Shown piece by piece: positions 59,945-64,000 of a stretch of 64,000 bases of DNA (the stretch's first letter is position 1; each line of letters starts with the position of its first letter). The position numbers and the translations under genes are program-made. The stretch is from Tubulanus polymorphus (Eukaryota > Nemertea > Palaeonemertea > Tubulaniformes > Tubulanidae), in contig NC_134033.1 in NCBI RefSeq assembly GCF_964204645.1, positions 6,916,231 to 6,980,230 on the forward strand, read 5' to 3'. Under the pieces are notes generated by a model. It made no database searches. It was not told the DNA's origin and saw nothing but the letters and a program-made list of their open reading frames with translations.

Positions 59945-61028
59945 GCCCACTTGGGACTTTAGGCCCAGCGGGCTATTGCGTTCACTTTTCGTCCGTCGTC
60001 CGTCCGTCCGTAGACGGCATCCAGTTATTTTGGGAAGTTTTGAAGACGCTTCAATGTAATGTCCTGATATTTGGGTTACACATGTATCTACTCTAGACAC
60101 ATCTTCAGCCCAAAAACTGGCCCTGTCAGAATCAAGATGGTCAACTGGCAGCCATTGTTGTTCACCAAAATCAACACTTTTTACACATTTTTGAACTTTT
60201 TGAGGGAAATTTTGAAGACGCTTTGATCAATTACCTTGATCTTTTGGATGTATGTGAATCCCCCCAGGGCCCATGAGCATAACAAAAATTGGGTCGATCG
60301 GAAATAAGATGACCGTCCTTTGACCTTTTTAGTGCCCAAAACGTCAATTTTGGCCCGAATTCTGAGTGCTGTAGCTCCCTACTGGTTTGCCATTTCTCAT
60401 TGCAATTTGTGATGGGTATTCTTTGAAAAGGGATGTTTTATACCTGAGACAGGTATTTTTGATCAGCCAATTATGACGCAATTGGCGGCCATCTTGGTGT
60501 CATAAGCACTCATTCGTAGGTTGGAAAAAGTTTTTCCACATTATATTGTTGATATTTAAGCGTATTTTCTTACCACAATCAATTGGAAAGTTGTAGCTCA
60601 TGACATGGTTTGTGATTGTGGTTAGTTTGAAGGTCATTGTTTTTGTATATGGCCACCAGGGGGCGTTGAATAATACAATATCTTAGTATTTCTATATTAT
60701 ATTCATATCAATGCATATTTTGTAACCACAATCAATTGCAAAGTTGTTGCTCATGACATCATCTATGATTGTGGCAAGTTCTAAGGCCAATAGTTATTAT
60801 ATATGGTCACCAGGGGACGTTGAATAGTAGAATAACTTAGTATTTCCTTATTACATTGGTACCTAGGCATATTTTGTTACCATGATCAATTACAAAGTTA
60901 TAGTTCGTGACGTGTTCTATGATTATGGTGAATTTCAAGGTCAGGGGGTTTTGAATATGGTCACCAGGGGGCGTTGAATATTGAAATTGTTAGATTGTTG
61001 AGCATTCGGAACCACTTCCCAAGTGGGC
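59945..61028. mobile_element. ~1.1-kb repeat bounded by GCCCACTTGGGA, with internal ~157-bp repeats
   Basis: GCCCACTTGGGA (59945-59956) is inverted as TCCCAAGTGGGC (61017-61028). Inside are CGTCCGTC reiterations near 59995 and three related units starting at about 60562, 60722 and 60876. Each unit has CCACAATCAATTG-like and CACCAGGGGGCGTTGAATA blocks. No protein is encoded and I see no target duplication. Such GGGGGCG-containing repeats are common in marine invertebrate genomes; this is probably a non-autonomous DNA transposon. Confidence 0.55.
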
Positions 61029-63039
61029 ATGGTGTCCCTGGACCCCTAGTTAAAACAATACAGTGAAGTATTCACACGCAGAAAGGCCAATTGATTTGAG
61101 CCATGTGATTAAATTTGGCCAGGCCTTCTCTGACCTGCTGACATTAATAGCCAAACCTAGATCCAAAACGTTCATATGGTCACGGCTTGTATACCAGAAA
61201 TCATTGTAGGCCTGTACATTCTTCTGTCCGTAGGTTTGGTATACCGATTTCTCCATTCTTGACTGATAAGTGTACGGTACAGCTGTACGCTTTAGGCCTA
61301 TACAATTGTTCCAATGGGATTAGGGCCTATTGATTGGGCTTATTATTTCCTGCTTTAGAATACTGAAATAAGCCTAAAGTTCATTCAAATATCCAACATC
61401 GGTGAAATTTTGATTACTGTATACATGTACTGTAGGTTTTCGTGTTGTATGAATATTTTGCAGTTCAAATGGGTATGATGCTGATTTCATTGTCAAACGC
61501 ATGAAGTTAGATGGACAGTCAACGCCAAGATATCTATCTTCGACCGAAGTTGCACCATAGAAGATCTGATTCTTTCAACTCAAGCAAAGTGATTTAACAC
61601 GATCGACATAACACTGGAATAGGTTTGCAGTTACTAAACGGTTCATTTCATTTAGTCCTATGTACTTTTTTTAGCCAATTTGAATTTGATTGTAATTGAA
61701 ACTCTGGAACTGTTAACAAAAGACAAGTTCAAAAAACACAAGTTATGCCTGATTCTCATGTTCAAATTTAATTCAAATTCAAATTTATTTTATTACATCA
61801 TATTTACAAAGCATATCATTGGTTCATACAGTAATAAAAATTAGGAAAGAACAAATATTATTACAGAATTTTCAAAAAGGCAATGAATTTCTATAACTAA
61901 ATGAACATTATTTTTCTAATAACTCAGATCAAGAGTGACTCTCCCGTTTATTAGGAAATACGCGCAACTAGTGGAATAGGTTTGATTTACACACATGTTG
62001 TAGGTATCAATTGTTTATCACTATAGAATTTGTAATCCATAAAAGCCAAAATCAACATCAGCCGGAAACACAGACAAAATCAATTCGTAATTTATTGATT
62101 GAATGTACACTACAATAAATGTATTTATTCAAATATTTCAATAAAAACATTAACTTCTTAAATCTATTCTAAATCATAATACGTTCTTATCTGTAAATTC
62201 ATTCAATCTATCGACTCAGCAGGTGCTTAAGATGAGTTCTTAATAGGACAGATCCATTTTTAAGCATGGTGATAATACAGTATCGTGATGTTTGAATGCC
62301 AAAATAAATGCGTGGTCAAATAAATTCATATTTGTTGATTGTACGTACGCATATGTTCGGTTTCAAAGCTGAATCATATTTGACGTTAACGCAGTGTTTG
62401 CATATTAGGTTCGAATCTGTCAATGCATTTTATTTTATGTATCGGTATTTCAATTTACTACAATTCCCATCATTTTGAAATGGCTTTGCAGAAAACCCGT
62501 CATCGCTGCTTAGCAGCTATATTTCTATATTAGTTTTACTAATGAATATCATAGTGGCTTGTGCCTAATGTCAATAAGCAGCGAATGGTTGCCGCTTCTC
62601 TGAGTTAATCTCGCACGAAAGATTTAAACTCGATTAGAGCCGCTGAAAACGTATTTCTTTGCAGCCAATAGTTTACGCATACATGTTCTAAATGCTCTAT
62701 ATCAGAGCCTATTCTGAAGCATGGACTCTGAATTCGTTCAAAAGGCCGAGACTTAATTATGAGAGTTTTTTATACAATGAGTAATTAAGTGGTGGGATTA
62801 CAATGGGAGAGATCATTTCATCAGCCACATCGTTGCCCCAGGGAGTTAGTTATATTCGTTATAGCCAAAATACCTTGACCATGGACTCTAAAACGTTTTA
62901 ATGTCTAAATCATTTTAGAGTCCATGACTTGACAGAATATAGAAGTTTGCCCAGAAAATGTTATGCATGTTCCAACAAAAAGCAACCAATAAAGACTTAT
63001 ATTATTAGCATTTAAATGAAGAGCCGAGTAGTACTTTTA
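61029..63039. other. Non-coding DNA with old repeat tails
   Basis: No gene is supported. A TTCAAATTTAATTCAAATTC run near 61765 looks like a retroelement 3' tail. GCAGAAAACCCGTCATCGCT near 62491 repeats a segment at 54690. TTTTAGAGTCCATG near 62921 is an inverted relative of CATGGACTCTAAAA near 62879. Confidence 0.4.
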
Positions 63040-63107
63040 AAGGTTAACTATTTATTTCGACGCACGACTCACGAGCTTTCGCTACTAAAGTATAGACGCT
63101 TCATCAG
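63040..63107. mobile_element. Penelope-like or similar retroelement end
   Basis: ATTTCGACGCACGACTCACG ... TTCGCTACTAAAGTATAGAC ... GCTTCATCAGGTGAAT has the pattern (CTACT...TAG...CTTCATCAGG) that I associate with ends of Penelope-like retroelements. No coding part is present. Polinton sequence begins about 40 bases later, so this may be the insertion that truncated it. Confidence 0.3.
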
Positions 63108-63148
63108 GTGAATGAGTGAATTATTAGAATTGTCGTTGAAAGTACTAA

Positions 63149-63222
63149 ATTAGCTATAACTTGTATAAGAAGTGTAATAGGAGGAATATTATATTTTAAA
63201 TTTTAATTTTCATATGATATAA
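63149..63222 (+). promoter_or_regulatory. 5' boundary and upstream element of the fourth Polinton copy
   Basis: ACTAAATTAGCTATAACTT (63150-63168) matches the end of the small ORF near 39740 in the other copy. GGAGGAATATTATATTTTAA and ATATGATATAAATG then lead to the start at 63223. The part before 63149 is not Polinton, so the polymerase is missing in this copy. Confidence 0.5.
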
Positions 63223-64000
63223 ATGGATGTAGAAGGTGGAGAAGCTTGTGAAATGGGAGAAATGGGAAATAATAATGAAGGATTTATACCTGATGAACCA
63301 CAACCTGATTTTAATGAAACTAATATTGATAATGATAATGCATCATCATATAATTCTAATTTAGCAAGACCTGATACTAATGATTTCGTTATCAATGCAC
63401 GTTCAAAAATAAATACTGAAAATGAAGTACCAGAAATAACAGGAAAAGAATATGAATATGATGAATTAATTGAAAAATTTAAATCAATATTTAGAAAATC
63501 TGGAATTGATTTTAATGATGAAGGCGCCAACCTTTTAGCGCAAGATCTAAAACATTTAGATGGTGAATTTTATTATCGTTTGAAAAATGATTATTATATT
63601 AAGATTACTTATAGAAAAAGAGAATCAACTTTGCTTAGGGCAGAACCATCTAGAACTAAAAGAATAAGTAAAAGCAATGAAATAGAAAATGTTACACAAG
63701 AAGAAAGAAATGAAAATATTGTAGTATTCAAATATAGTATTTTTAAATTATTTGAAACACTTACTAAATATTCAGAACTAAACCCAAACCCAGAAACAAC
63801 CCCTGAACAGAACATAACTTCCAAAACTAGTAAACTTAAATCAAATAAAGTTCCAATTGAAAATCTTTCACCAAATGGATTACTTGACGCAACAGATCAA
63901 GAATTAGAAGATTTAAATATATTTTCTGATAAAGCAATTAGAGAAATTATTAGTATAAGACTTGCATCTGATAAAATTGCGCATGATAAAAGTATAAGAG
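63223..64000 (+). CDS. Coiled-coil/membrane protein of the Polinton, intact N-terminal 259 codons (runs off window)
   Basis: The frame is open from the ATATAAATG start at 63223 to the last base. It begins with an acidic head (NNEGFIPDEPQPDFNETN, YNSNLARPDTNDF). A folded-looking part follows (DLKHLDGEFYYRLKNDYYIK), then a polar linker with Pro/Thr (NPNPETTPEQN), and the start of the coiled coil (LNIFSDKAIREIISIRLASD). All blocks correspond in order to the broken gene at 38261-39682, which extends further into a coiled coil and hydrophobic C-terminus, so roughly half of the protein is seen here. No stop or frame change occurs in 778 bases, unlike the other copy, which suggests younger age or a real gene. 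Minus-strand frames over this stretch are shadows. Function unknown; probably virion-associated by position. Confidence 0.7.
   Translation, partial: MDVEGGEACEMGEMGNNNEGFIPDEPQPDFNETNIDNDNASSYNSNLARPDTNDFVINARSKINTENEVPEITGKEYEYDELIEKFKSIFRKSGIDFNDEGANLLAQDLKHLDGEFYYRLKNDYYIKITYRKRESTLLRAEPSRTKRISKSNEIENVTQEERNENIVVFKYSIFKLFETLTKYSELNPNPETTPEQNITSKTSKLKSNKVPIENLSPNGLLDATDQELEDLNIFSDKAIREIISIRLASDKIAHDKSIR

Overview
The window is repeat-rich nuclear DNA, most likely from an invertebrate animal. Support for this: an exon-like block with good splice sites resembling the metazoan TMCO3 transporter gene, a non-LTR retrotransposon, a tRNA-derived SINE, a megasatellite array, and several AT-rich remnants of Polinton/Maverick (adintovirus-like) elements. 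I cannot name the species. Almost everything recognisable belongs to mobile elements or satellite DNA.

Layout. (1) 1-8311: the right half of a Polinton on the + strand. It holds the major capsid C-terminus (split by a 0.6-kb insertion), a zinc-finger gene, an HNH-type gene doubled by a 1366-bp tandem duplication, two conserved Polinton proteins of unknown function, a chromodomain integrase with three in-frame stops, the packaging ATPase, and a terminal repeat ending in a 405-bp hairpin-like palindrome. (2) 8312-36324: about 237 copies of a 118-bp CpG-rich satellite with higher-order repeats, cut off by a 100-N gap (36325-36424). (3) 37880-44013: the complementary left half of a Polinton on the - strand (major capsid N-terminus, coiled-coil/membrane gene, protein-primed DNA polymerase B, terminal repeat with hairpin). 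(4) 44014-45660: a broken non-LTR retrotransposon and a tyrosine-recombinase fragment. (5) 45887-49195: a second, more decayed polymerase B carrying what looks like the N-terminal part of an intein at polymerase motif C. (6) 49200-63140: mostly non-coding DNA with the TMCO3-like exon, a third Polinton remnant (51690-52560), short hairpin repeats, tandem duplications, a fold-back element, a SINE and a 1.1-kb transposon-like repeat. (7) 63149-64000: the start of a fourth Polinton copy, with one intact open gene running off the window.

Together the copies give the gene order of this Polinton family: terminal hairpin - polymerase B - (small ORF) - coiled-coil/membrane protein - major capsid - zinc-finger protein - HNH-type protein - two unknown proteins - integrase - ATPase - terminal hairpin. 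No maturation protease or penton was recognised. Most genes start inside an AATAAATG or ATATAAATG context, which may be a shared promoter signal.

The most unusual points are the hairpin-capable Polinton termini, whose arms match within a copy but differ between copies; the intein-like fragment in an animal-genome Polinton polymerase; a leader shared by two different genes; and the nested higher-order structure of the satellite.
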